Assembly (NCBI RefSeq): GCF_001399975.1
Contig: NZ_LKBD01000007.1
Location: forward strand, 85,399-149,398
DNA: 64,000 bases
Reading direction: 5' to 3'
DNA from: Pseudoalteromonas sp. P1-9
GTDB taxonomy: Bacteria > Pseudomonadota > Gammaproteobacteria > Enterobacterales > Alteromonadaceae
Shown one piece after another: positions 18,653 through 26,816 of this stretch (the first letter of the stretch is position 1; each line of letters opens with the position of its first letter). The notes under the pieces were generated by a model that made no database searches, was not told where the DNA came from, and saw only the letters and a program-made list of their open reading frames with translations. A program made the translations under genes and the position numbers.

Positions 18653-21600
18653 TTAGAAGCTGTATTGTGCACCTAAGTAAACGAAGCGACCGCGACCACC
18701 GCCGTATGCGCTGTCGTAATTGCCACGACCACCAAGAATGTATGGGCCATTTTCATCAAATAGGTTGTTGATACCACCGAATACACGAAGCTCACTATTA
18801 TTACCGATATCCATTGTGTAAGATGCCGAAATATTGTGAGTTGTTACTGATGGTAATTCGCTACCCCATAAAGCTTCTGGAGCTGCAACACATGCATCAG
18901 AACCTTGTGCACAACGTTCATCGTTAGCGGCCATATCCTCTAACCATGATTCATAGGTTGACTGGCTGCGGCGAATAGCACCTTTATAGCGTGTACTCCA
19001 ACGTACGCGCACATCGTTTTTGTACCAAGTAACTGATGCAGAAGCTTTATCTTCAAATAAATCGTTTACTAATACACCTTCATAAGTATCACTAAACTGA
19101 CCATCAGGACCTGTACTTGTAACCGAGTATTCAATTACATGAGTCCAATCAGCCTTGAAGCGCAGACTGCCATACTCATCTAGGTCATAAAGATATTCAG
19201 CTGCGATATCGTAACCTTTAGTACGGATTTCATCTGTATTGATTAAGCGTTGTTGCACTTCTTCAATTTGACCTTCGGTGTTACGAGTAATGTCGTTACA
19301 GAATTCATTGCTGTCACCAAAAGGTAATGCTGAATCATAACAGAAGCCGATGATATCTTCGTTTGATAATGAAGTGATCGCATCATCAATTTGGATATCG
19401 TAGTAATCAATCGCTAAACGGAAATCTTCGATAAATGATGGAGCAATAGATACGCCTAGCGTAAAGGTATCGGCTGTTTCTTCTTTTAGATTCGAGTTAC
19501 CAACATTTGGAGAGTAACCGTTGTTGTCATCTTCAAACTCACCATCTGCTGCGATTGTTGCCGCGATACCTGGATCTTGGCGGCAGTTATCGTGTCCAGC
19601 GTCAGTTGATGTAGCTGTTACACCGTCACAGATATCGTTAAATGAATCATAATCACCGCGTGGAGGTGACATTAGGTCAGTGATAGTTGGAGCACGCTGT
19701 GCGCGAGCCCAGTTTGCACGTACCATGTAGCCATCAACAGGCACATAGATTAGGCCCGTTTTGTAACTTTGGATTAAACCTGTTGAAGACCAAGAATAAT
19801 CAGCAAAACGTGCAGAAACTTCTAGATCAAGGCTTTGTGCACCTGTAACGTCTTTTAGAAGTGGAATAGCAGCTTCACCGAATGCTTCATATACACTTAC
19901 GTCGCCTTTGAAGTCGGGAACATAGTTAAATGTAACGCCACCTTCAGGTACATTTGTTTCAACACTTTGTTCATCTTTACGGTATTCAAAACCAAATGCA
20001 GATGATACTGCGCCAGCCGGCATATCAAATAAATCACCTGCAACATATCCCATAACTGTTGTTTGTTCGATATTAGAAGTGATTTCAGTGTTAGCACGAA
20101 TATAGTTTGCAGCTTCTGGGGTAATTGAGCCTTCGCCAAACAGGTTTAATGGTACACAACCTTCAGCACGTGCATCAGCATCTTTACATTGAATCGTGCC
20201 ATCAGCGAGTACTTCTGCATTTAATGCATTGCGGACATTAGCAACAAATAACTCATTTGAACGCTCTTGTTCTTGTTTAAATTTACCGTAGCTTACAGAT
20301 AAATCCCAATCCCAATCATTCCAAATGGTACCACGTGCGCCAGCCCAAGTACGCAAGGTATCACGAGTGTTTTTATTTAAAATTTGGCCTACTTCAATAA
20401 AGTTACGGTCCCACTTCACGCCACGAGAGCTCGCTTGTTCGCGAATTTCTTCTGGCATATATGGGTTGTCATATGGGATGCGACCAATACAGTCAGAACC
20501 GAATATACCAGTTGCCGTGTCATGAGTAATAATTGAATCGCACTCATCTTCGCTTTCAGGTGACTTTAAATTTTCAGAAGTATTACGGCTATATTGAGCT
20601 TGGAAATATACTTCGACATCGTCATTTACTTCAAACTCTGTTTTACCGGCAATAGCAAGCGCTTTGTCAGGTACTTTCAACATAGTGTATTGATTGTAGT
20701 CAATACCGTAGCGCTCTTCGTGCCAATCATCACGAAGTGTTTGACCATCGTACCAAAAGCCTGCATCAGGGCGAGTAGAGCTTTTTTCGTCGAATACACC
20801 ACCTGGAATTGAGTCACTCAGGCTACGCCAATCTGCGCGCGAAATATCTCGCATACACTGATAACCTGATTCAGTAAGCATCTGGTTACACATTTCATCG
20901 TCGTCATACGTCCATGAATCCATCTGTTGAGCGCGATCGCGATCCCAGTAACTTAGGCCTTTCTGTTCGTCATAAGTTAAGCTTAAGAAAGCATAGCCTC
21001 GCTCATTGCCATAGGTTGTACCGAAGTCTGAATCGATAGTGAATTCTTTTGCGCCGCCTTCAGTGCTTTCACCACCGCGGGCTTTAATACTAAATCCTTC
21101 TTTATCTTGTTGAGTAATAATGTTTACTACACCTGCAATCGCATCAGAGCCATAAGCCGCAGATGCACCACCTGTAATAATTTCAACTTTATCTACCATA
21201 CTGGTTGGAATGGTGCTTAGGCTGACGTAGTTGCCTGAGTATGAGTTTGAAACGACACGGCGGCCATCAATTAGCGTAAGTGTACGATTAGTACCAAGCT
21301 CGCGCAGATCAATAGTAGATAGACCTGTGTTTTGAACACTTGATTGAGAGTTTGAGTTGCTTGAACCTTCAGATACCTGAGGTAATTCGTTAACTAAAAT
21401 CTCTGATAATGAGCCAAGGCCTGTGTCATCGATGGCATTACGATCCATAGTTGCAATAGGTGTTGCAACTGAAAAACTGTCACGTTTAATACGTGAACCG
21501 GTAACGGTAATTTTTTCTGGCGCCTCTTTTTTTGCTGCTTGCTGAGACACATTATTTGATTGTGCAACAGCTTGACGCTCTACCTCTGCATCAGCCCATG

Positions 21601-21664
21601 CATTGCCCGAAATAGCAAATGCAATTGCTGCTGCAATTGAGCATTTTTTAGTATTAATTCCCAC
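18653..21664 (-). CDS. TonB-dependent outer-membrane receptor
   Basis: A 1003-residue TonB-dependent receptor. A signal peptide is cleaved near residue 24 (NAWA/DA). A plug domain at about 50-180 contains ITVTGSRI, LIDGRRVV and TGGASAAYGSDAIAGVVNII. The rest is a 22-strand barrel ending in aromatic YLGAQYSF, as required for BAM insertion. Several cysteine pairs lie in extracellular-type loops. This long class is common in Alteromonadales for uptake of peptides, glycans or other polymers; it does not look like a classic siderophore receptor. The substrate is unknown. It is divergent from a membrane-anchored winged-helix regulator, with repeated operator-like sites between them. Confidence 0.93.
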   Translation of the reverse strand: MGINTKKCSIAAAIAFAISGNAWADAEVERQAVAQSNNVSQQAAKKEAPEKITVTGSRIKRDSFSVATPIATMDRNAIDDTGLGSLSEILVNELPQVSEGSSNSNSQSSVQNTGLSTIDLRELGTNRTLTLIDGRRVVSNSYSGNYVSLSTIPTSMVDKVEIITGGASAAYGSDAIAGVVNIITQQDKEGFSIKARGGESTEGGAKEFTIDSDFGTTYGNERGYAFLSLTYDEQKGLSYWDRDRAQQMDSWTYDDDEMCNQMLTESGYQCMRDISRADWRSLSDSIPGGVFDEKSSTRPDAGFWYDGQTLRDDWHEERYGIDYNQYTMLKVPDKALAIAGKTEFEVNDDVEVYFQAQYSRNTSENLKSPESEDECDSIITHDTATGIFGSDCIGRIPYDNPYMPEEIREQASSRGVKWDRNFIEVGQILNKNTRDTLRTWAGARGTIWNDWDWDLSVSYGKFKQEQERSNELFVANVRNALNAEVLADGTIQCKDADARAEGCVPLNLFGEGSITPEAANYIRANTEITSNIEQTTVMGYVAGDLFDMPAGAVSSAFGFEYRKDEQSVETNVPEGGVTFNYVPDFKGDVSVYEAFGEAAIPLLKDVTGAQSLDLEVSARFADYSWSSTGLIQSYKTGLIYVPVDGYMVRANWARAQRAPTITDLMSPPRGDYDSFNDICDGVTATSTDAGHDNCRQDPGIAATIAADGEFEDDNNGYSPNVGNSNLKEETADTFTLGVSIAPSFIEDFRLAIDYYDIQIDDAITSLSNEDIIGFCYDSALPFGDSNEFCNDITRNTEGQIEEVQQRLINTDEIRTKGYDIAAEYLYDLDEYGSLRFKADWTHVIEYSVTSTGPDGQFSDTYEGVLVNDLFEDKASASVTWYKNDVRVRWSTRYKGAIRRSQSTYESWLEDMAANDERCAQGSDACVAAPEALWGSELPSVTTHNISASYTMDIGNNSELRVFGGINNLFDENGPYILGGRGNYDSAYGGGRGRFVYLGAQYSF

Positions 21665-21738
21665 GTTGATTTCCCCTTGAGGATTTGTCCACTCTGTTTT
21701 GCCAGAGCAATCATTTTAGTTATTGTGAATTTGACTAG

Positions 21739-21778
21739 TAACAGCACATCGTTGCTGTTAACTGTGATGCTGCTGTTA
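21739..21778. promoter_or_regulatory. Operator-like TGCTGTTA array between receptor and regulator
   Basis: TAACAGCA (21739-21746) and TGCTGTTA (21753-21760) form an inverted repeat with a six-base spacer. A third TGCTGTTA lies at 21771-21778, 18 bases after the second copy. The array is about 75-115 bases upstream of the TonB receptor start, where a regulator would bind. Confidence 0.5.
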
Positions 21779-21862
21779 CTTGTCAGCTCAAAACATTTGC
21801 GCTACATAAATGATTTGAGTGGGCCAAGGAGGCCTATCATGGTTTTAAAGCAGTGGTTATCT

Positions 21863-21881
21863 GAGCTCAATACTTGAGCTC
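21863..21881. repeat. GAGCTCAA/TTGAGCTC inverted repeat
   Basis: Perfect 8-base arms with a three-base loop in the 366-base divergent gap between the TonB receptor and regulator genes (21665-22030). There is no T-run, so it is more like a binding site than a terminator. The rest of that gap is AT-rich, with no convincing gene. Confidence 0.4.
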
Positions 21882-22030
21882 TCTATTCTTCCACTTTTTA
21901 ATGTCTATTTAATATCTATTTGTATATTTTCATTTAATAACAGCTGTTTAGGTTTTTTTTGATGATATGTAATTGATTTGGAAACAGACATAAAATATGC
22001 AGTTAGACGCAATAATTTTGCAACTAAAGC

Positions 22031-24130
22031 ATGTTTTTAGGTAAGCTTGAACGCATAAAAACGAAGATTAAATCGATAATGAATAGCGCTGCGTCATATT
22101 TTGTAGGTCGGGTAGAAGTTAACCCATTAGAGCACACTTTAGTGCGCGATGAACATACCATTTCATTGCAACCAAAGTTTATAGAGTTACTTTGCTACTT
22201 GGCAGAGCAACAGCCTGAGCTTTTAACGCGTCAGCAAATCATTGATCATGTGTGGGATGGTAATAATTACGTTGGTGAAAAAGCGCTTACCAATGCGATT
22301 TGGCACCTGCGAAAAGCTTTGAAAGAACTCGATAGCGATCAAGAGTTTATTGAAACAGTGCGAAAGTCAGGTTATCGATTGCTAGTAGCGCCGGTATTTG
22401 CTGAGCAGCAAGATACTGTTTTTCTGCAAATATCTTCTCGCAATATTAAGCAGCTAGGCTTATTTATTGGTTTTGTACTGAGTATCGTTTTTGCGTGGCT
22501 TCTTTGGCCTGAACCACAACAAAAAGTGTATCAACAACCTGAGTTGATAACTCAGTATCCCGGGCGAGAGTTATTTCCTAGCGTATCAAATGATGGCCGT
22601 TACTTGGTTTATTCTTGGCGACAAATGGACCGAAAAATAGATCTTTATCGTAAAGACCTGCAACAGCCAGATCTTAAGCACACAAAAATAACACACTCTC
22701 CCGGCAGTGAATCTCGCTCCGTATGGGCTCATGATGATTCAAAACTCTATTATTACCGGAGACTTAGCTCACGTTGCGAAGTGCTAAGTGTCAATATGAA
22801 TGACTTTGCCATTGAAAAACATGGTGAATGTTCAAATTCATCGAATGATGTGGCGGTATCACCAGATGGTAAATTGCTCGCTTATGTGGGTGTTGACCCT
22901 GAAAACACCACGCGTGGCGTGTATATTAAACAGCTTGATTTAAATGAGCCAGCAAGACGTATTCGATGTAACAACTGTGAACCAGGGGAAAGTGAAGCAA
23001 TTGATTTTAGTCCCGATAGCACGCGATTAGCTATTTCACGTAATTTGGCAAATGGTAACGAAGATATTTTTATCTACGATATACAGAGCAAAACAGAGCA
23101 GCGAGTAGTAACTGGGCTACCTGATATTCGTGGTTTAGCATGGCAACCTGATGCTGAAAAAATTGTATTTTCAGCCATAAAGCATGGCAACCGCCATGGC
23201 TTTGAGTTGGACTTAACTAGCAACCACAAAACCAATTTAAATGTTGAAGGGTTTAGCTATCCTGCATTTGATAGAGCAGGTAACCTTTATTATCACGATT
23301 GGAAAATAGACACCTCAATTATGCGCTTGGAGCTTGATAGTGATGTGGCAGCCTCTCCATTTCCGCTAATTCAATCTGACTTTAATTTTCGTTATCCCGA
23401 TTACTCTCAGGCTGCAGACAAGTTAACATTTATTTCTAATGAGTCGGGTTTTGATGAAGTGTGGACATCAAGTCTTGATGGTACCCAGCGCAAGCAGTTA
23501 ACTCAGTTAAAATTTCATGCTCGTAACCCTATTTGGTCACCTGATGGTAAGAAAATCGCATTTACCGCAAACAATGGTCAAGAAAGCCGGTTGTATGTAC
23601 TTGATGCGCTAACCAGTCAGCTAAAGCAAATCAAAACAGAGCTTAATTACTATGGTAAAGCACGTTGGTCGCAAGATGGTAGTGCGCTGTATTCGGCATC
23701 GGTTGGAGACATCTATCGCATTGAAATCGAGTCTGGTATTGCGACACGAATTACTCGCGGGGCGCATGCAATAGAAGTAAAAGAAAATCAATTGATTGTT
23801 TATAAAGAAGGTAAAGGGCTATGGCAGGTATCAATTGATGGCGAGTTAATTGACGAACAGCCATTGATTAAGAATTTAAAGTTGGCAAATAGCACAGGTT
23901 GGCATGTTACTGAACAAGGAATTTATTACTTTAAAGTACGTGGCCATGACTATCGTTTAAGTTATTATGATTTTGCTAATAATCAAGATAAAGACGTATT
24001 GCGTGTGCCTGAACGTGCGTTCTCGCGCTCGCGCGGTATGAGTTTTGTGCCAAGCAAACAGTGGTTGTTGTTTACGGGCTATGAATCGCCGCAAGTCGAT
24101 ATTAAACGAATGCGCAAAGACTATGAGTAA
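22031..24130 (+). CDS. Membrane-anchored winged-helix regulator with PD40/TolB-like repeats
   Basis: A CadC-like one-component regulator of about 699 residues. The N-terminus is an OmpR-type winged helix (about 28-120; LLTRQQIIDHVWDG, ALTNAIWHLRKAL and ETVRKSGYRLL). One membrane helix follows (about 140-159), then a periplasmic part of some 540 residues built from TolB/WD40-like beta-propeller repeats (ISPDG-, WSPDGKKIAFTA- and SPDSTRLAIS-type motifs). The propeller likely senses a periplasmic ligand and signals to the DNA-binding domain. It is divergent from the TonB receptor, so control of that receptor is the natural inference. The start is uncertain: ATG at 22031 gives a basic extension, while ATG at 22079 fits the domain better; neither has a strong Shine-Dalgarno. 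Confidence 0.85.
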   Translation: MFLGKLERIKTKIKSIMNSAASYFVGRVEVNPLEHTLVRDEHTISLQPKFIELLCYLAEQQPELLTRQQIIDHVWDGNNYVGEKALTNAIWHLRKALKELDSDQEFIETVRKSGYRLLVAPVFAEQQDTVFLQISSRNIKQLGLFIGFVLSIVFAWLLWPEPQQKVYQQPELITQYPGRELFPSVSNDGRYLVYSWRQMDRKIDLYRKDLQQPDLKHTKITHSPGSESRSVWAHDDSKLYYYRRLSSRCEVLSVNMNDFAIEKHGECSNSSNDVAVSPDGKLLAYVGVDPENTTRGVYIKQLDLNEPARRIRCNNCEPGESEAIDFSPDSTRLAISRNLANGNEDIFIYDIQSKTEQRVVTGLPDIRGLAWQPDAEKIVFSAIKHGNRHGFELDLTSNHKTNLNVEGFSYPAFDRAGNLYYHDWKIDTSIMRLELDSDVAASPFPLIQSDFNFRYPDYSQAADKLTFISNESGFDEVWTSSLDGTQRKQLTQLKFHARNPIWSPDGKKIAFTANNGQESRLYVLDALTSQLKQIKTELNYYGKARWSQDGSALYSASVGDIYRIEIESGIATRITRGAHAIEVKENQLIVYKEGKGLWQVSIDGELIDEQPLIKNLKLANSTGWHVTEQGIYYFKVRGHDYRLSYYDFANNQDKDVLRVPERAFSRSRGMSFVPSKQWLLFTGYESPQVDIKRMRKDYE

Positions 24131-24133
24131 AAG

Positions 24134-24156
24134 AAAAGGGGCTTAAGCCCCTTTTT
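24134..24156. terminator. Terminator between convergent genes
   Basis: AAAAGGGGC-TTAA-GCCCCTTTT is a perfect palindrome ending in five T on the + strand. It begins four bases past the regulator stop and can serve the outer-membrane gene on the other strand too. Confidence 0.88.
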
Positions 24157-24166
24157 CTATATGTTT

Positions 24167-24754
24167 TTAGAAGCGATACATCACGCCTAAATTAAACTGG
24201 AATTGGTTTAGTACCTCACCATCAAAATACCAATCACATTGCGTGCCGTTAGGGTCGATTTGACATACGGTGGTTGAATCATTTTTTAAAATAGTGGCTA
24301 ACCAACGGGCTTCCCCTAATGCGATGATGTTGTCGGTAATTTTATACTCTAAGCCACCGTATAAACCGGTGGCAAAAAAACTATCTGAATCGGAAAAGTT
24401 GGATGAAATATGATTAACACCTACTTGCGCACCAAGATAGCTTGAAAGCTGTTTATTAACAGGTAAAACAACTGCGCTTTGAAATAATAAATAATTTAGG
24501 TCTAGCTCATAGTTAGCTGCATTTCGCTGACTACTCGACATGCGCGAGTAATACAAACCGTATTTAGAAATACCATCATGTTTATCAAGGCTAAAGCCAA
24601 AGTTATCATCGTCTTTAATGTCTATTTTTGTGCCGTTTTCGGTTTCTAATTCTTGGTTTAATGATTGTCCATAGTAACCCGCTATGGCAATGTCGGCGGT
24701 GCTCGAAAAACTCAAAGCGAGCAAAATAGTTGCGAGTGAAAGCTTAGCGCGCAT
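24167..24754 (-). CDS. Small outer-membrane beta-barrel protein
   Basis: A 195-residue protein with an N-terminal signal peptide (cleavage near residue 20-23), alternating hydrophobic/polar strands and a C-terminal phenylalanine (NLGVMYRF), all typical of 8-stranded outer-membrane barrels. Strand pairs such as YGLYYSRMSS, YLGAQVGVNHI and GLYGGLEYKITDN support a porin-like or OmpA-barrel-like fold. Two cysteines near the end (VCQIDPNGTQC) probably form a loop disulphide. I do not recognise a specific family and assign no transport function. Confidence 0.75.
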   Translation of the reverse strand: MRAKLSLATILLALSFSSTADIAIAGYYGQSLNQELETENGTKIDIKDDDNFGFSLDKHDGISKYGLYYSRMSSSQRNAANYELDLNYLLFQSAVVLPVNKQLSSYLGAQVGVNHISSNFSDSDSFFATGLYGGLEYKITDNIIALGEARWLATILKNDSTTVCQIDPNGTQCDWYFDGEVLNQFQFNLGVMYRF

Positions 24755-24897
24755 CTGATTTCCTATTCCTAAAAATACTCAACGTAATGAAGAGTATACG
24801 CTTTTGAATAAAATTTCAGCCTGTTTGTCGTAAAAGGTTTATTTTCGCGGTGAGGCTGGATTAATATGAATAACTAGGTTTTTAAACGTTGTACGCT

Positions 24898-25701
24898 ATG
24901 ATTTCAGGATTCAAAAATACACTACTCAATATTATTAAAACCCAACCTGTGGTGGATCAGCACAGCGAAGCATGGATCTTGGATACATTTTTATGGGTAT
25001 ATCAAGAATTTGATGGTGATGTGCTGTTAAACGATATGCGTTTTGTTTTACCAAATGCTGAGTTTTTCCCCGAGCAGGTCAGTAGTATTGAGCAAATGGC
25101 CAGCTATGTTTTTACTCAGGTAAAACAGTATGCCGGTATGCAGACTTGGCCCATTCAGCTGGTGGCGCCACATCAAATATCAGAACAGAGTTTTCCACGT
25201 TTAGAATTTGCCAATGTTAAACGCGGTGAAAGCGCAGAGTTGATCGCTGCGAGCGGTTCTTTGAATATATCTTTTAATCCCAATCAAATAAATCAACCGC
25301 AAGATTTAATTGCGTCTTTTTCACAATCGTTAGCGCATATCAATGTGTTGCAAAATCGAAGCTTGCCACCAGGCGGTCAGGAGTTTGTGCCACAAGCAGT
25401 TGATTTGTTGTCGTGCTTTATGGGCTTTGGCGTGATGATGGCAAATACGGCGTATCAATTTCGTGGTGGCTGTGGTTCGTGTTACAACCCGTACGCAAAT
25501 CGCAGTGCGACGTTGAATGAATCTGAGCTAATTTACATTTTGGCTTTATTGTTAAAGGCCAAAAATCTACCGTTATCGCATATTTCAGCGCACTTGAAGC
25601 CGCATCTACGTGCCATGTTAAAGCGTGCAAATAAACAATTAGAGAACACTATAAAGCAATCAGCAAACCCAATGCTGATCGCATTAACGGAGGTTAAGTG
25701 A
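24898..25701 (+). CDS. Unknown protein, possibly a degenerate zinc-peptidase-like family
   Basis: A 267-residue cytoplasmic protein with no signal peptide or membrane segment. I chose the ATG at 24898; an in-frame TTG sits nine bases upstream and neither has a clear Shine-Dalgarno. The segment around QSLAHINVL, followed by AVDLLSCFMGFGVMMANTAYQF, recalls proteins where an HExxH site is followed by a D-L-x-x-V-x-x-G-x-G stretch. Here the first His and the Glu are absent, so zinc proteolysis is unlikely. A CGSC motif at about 197-200 could bind metal or form a disulphide. Its stop overlaps the GTG start of the LysE gene (GTGA), implying coupled translation. Function unknown. Confidence 0.6.
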   Translation: MISGFKNTLLNIIKTQPVVDQHSEAWILDTFLWVYQEFDGDVLLNDMRFVLPNAEFFPEQVSSIEQMASYVFTQVKQYAGMQTWPIQLVAPHQISEQSFPRLEFANVKRGESAELIAASGSLNISFNPNQINQPQDLIASFSQSLAHINVLQNRSLPPGGQEFVPQAVDLLSCFMGFGVMMANTAYQFRGGCGSCYNPYANRSATLNESELIYILALLLKAKNLPLSHISAHLKPHLRAMLKRANKQLENTIKQSANPMLIALTEVK

Positions 25702-26321
25702 ACTATCTCGACGAATTTTTATTAATTGCAATTAGCCACTTTTTTGCAGTCGCAAGTCCAGGCCCTGATTTTGCGTTAGTGCTCAAGCAGAGCATTCAAA
25801 AGGGACGAAACAATGCGCTTGTAACAAGTGCGGGTATCGCAACAGGAATTTTAGTGCATGTAAGTTATTGTGTGCTCGGTGTGGCGATTGTGATCTCGCA
25901 ATCACCTACCGTGTTTGCAGCACTTAAATATTTGGCGGCGGCATATTTAGCGTATATTGGTGTCATGGCGCTGCGAGCTAAACCTACGGACCAGCAAGCG
26001 CAGCAAGTGCAAACCAATACAAAGTCTGAATCCATGGTTAAAGCGTTTAGTCGTGGCTTTTTAGTTAATGCGCTCAACCCTAAAGCAACCTTGTTTTTCT
26101 TAAGCTTATTTACCTTGGTTATTAGTGTAGAAACACCGATTACAGTACAAGTGGGCTATGGATTATATATGGCTGTTGCAACTTTAGTGTGGTTTAGCTT
26201 TTTATCTGTTGTTTTGAGTCGTTCAAAGGTACGTGCGTTTTTCTTGCGTGCCGGACATTGGTTTGATCGCGGCATCGGTGTGGTGTTAATTGGTTTGGCA
26301 ATTAGAGTGGTGTGGGTATGA
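25698..26321 (+). CDS. LysE/RhtB-family amino-acid exporter
   Basis: A 207-residue inner-membrane protein with about six hydrophobic segments. The N-terminus has the LysE-family signature FAVASPGPDFALVLKQS, and the middle has GFLVNALNPKATLFFLSLF. Members export basic or neutral amino acids such as Lys, Arg, Thr or homoserine. The substrate cannot be told from the sequence. The GTG start at 25698 is set by a good GGAGG four bases upstream and overlaps the previous stop. The gene overlaps the downstream cyclotransferase by ATGA, giving a three-gene coupled unit. Confidence 0.9.
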   Translation: MNYLDEFLLIAISHFFAVASPGPDFALVLKQSIQKGRNNALVTSAGIATGILVHVSYCVLGVAIVISQSPTVFAALKYLAAAYLAYIGVMALRAKPTDQQAQQVQTNTKSESMVKAFSRGFLVNALNPKATLFFLSLFTLVISVETPITVQVGYGLYMAVATLVWFSFLSVVLSRSKVRAFFLRAGHWFDRGIGVVLIGLAIRVVWV

Positions 26322-26809
26322 TTTATTACAACCTAGCGTATGGTTCAAATATGTCGCTGAATCGACTATTAGCAAGGCTGCCTAATGCTACCCGTATTGG
26401 TGTATCTACTGTAACAGGGTTTACCTTAACATTTGATAAGCAAGGGTTTGACGGCTCAGGTAAATGTAATGCGCTGAAAACCGATAATCACGATGATGTG
26501 TTATACGGTGTGCTGTATCAAATTAACAATCATGAAAAAGCGATTCTTGATGAAATAGAAGGGCCGCGTTACGACAACCAGCAAATCGTTGTAACCAATG
26601 AATGTGGTAAGCAATTTAATGCATACTGCTATGTTGCCAATACGCTGTGCCAGCAACATTTACCGTATGACTGGTATTTAAAACATGTATTAACCGGAGC
26701 CTTAGAAGCAAAACTACCGCAGCAATACATCGACAATATTCGCGCGCAAGCAACACAAACAGATACCGATTCAGCGCGCGCAGAACGTGAATTTTCAATA
26801 TATAAATAA
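26318..26809 (+). CDS. Gamma-glutamylcyclotransferase-family protein
   Basis: A 163-residue GGCT-like enzyme, likely releasing 5-oxoproline from gamma-glutamyl amino acids or peptides. The N-terminus has the family substrate loop NLAYGSNMS (YGSN at 8-11). The conserved acidic site LDEIEGPRY supplies the catalytic Glu near 81. I chose the ATG at 26318, which overlaps the LysE stop (ATGA), over an in-frame GTG six bases upstream. A cyclotransferase coupled to an amino-acid exporter suggests a link between gamma-glutamyl compounds and amino-acid efflux, but that is inference. Confidence 0.85.
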   Translation: MIYYNLAYGSNMSLNRLLARLPNATRIGVSTVTGFTLTFDKQGFDGSGKCNALKTDNHDDVLYGVLYQINNHEKAILDEIEGPRYDNQQIVVTNECGKQFNAYCYVANTLCQQHLPYDWYLKHVLTGALEAKLPQQYIDNIRAQATQTDTDSARAEREFSIYK

Positions 26810-26816
26810 GAACATT

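Noticed and set aside
21677..21877. Small + strand frame in the receptor/regulator gap
   Set aside because: No Shine-Dalgarno, leucine/serine-rich nonsense-like content, and it covers the repeated operator-like sites.
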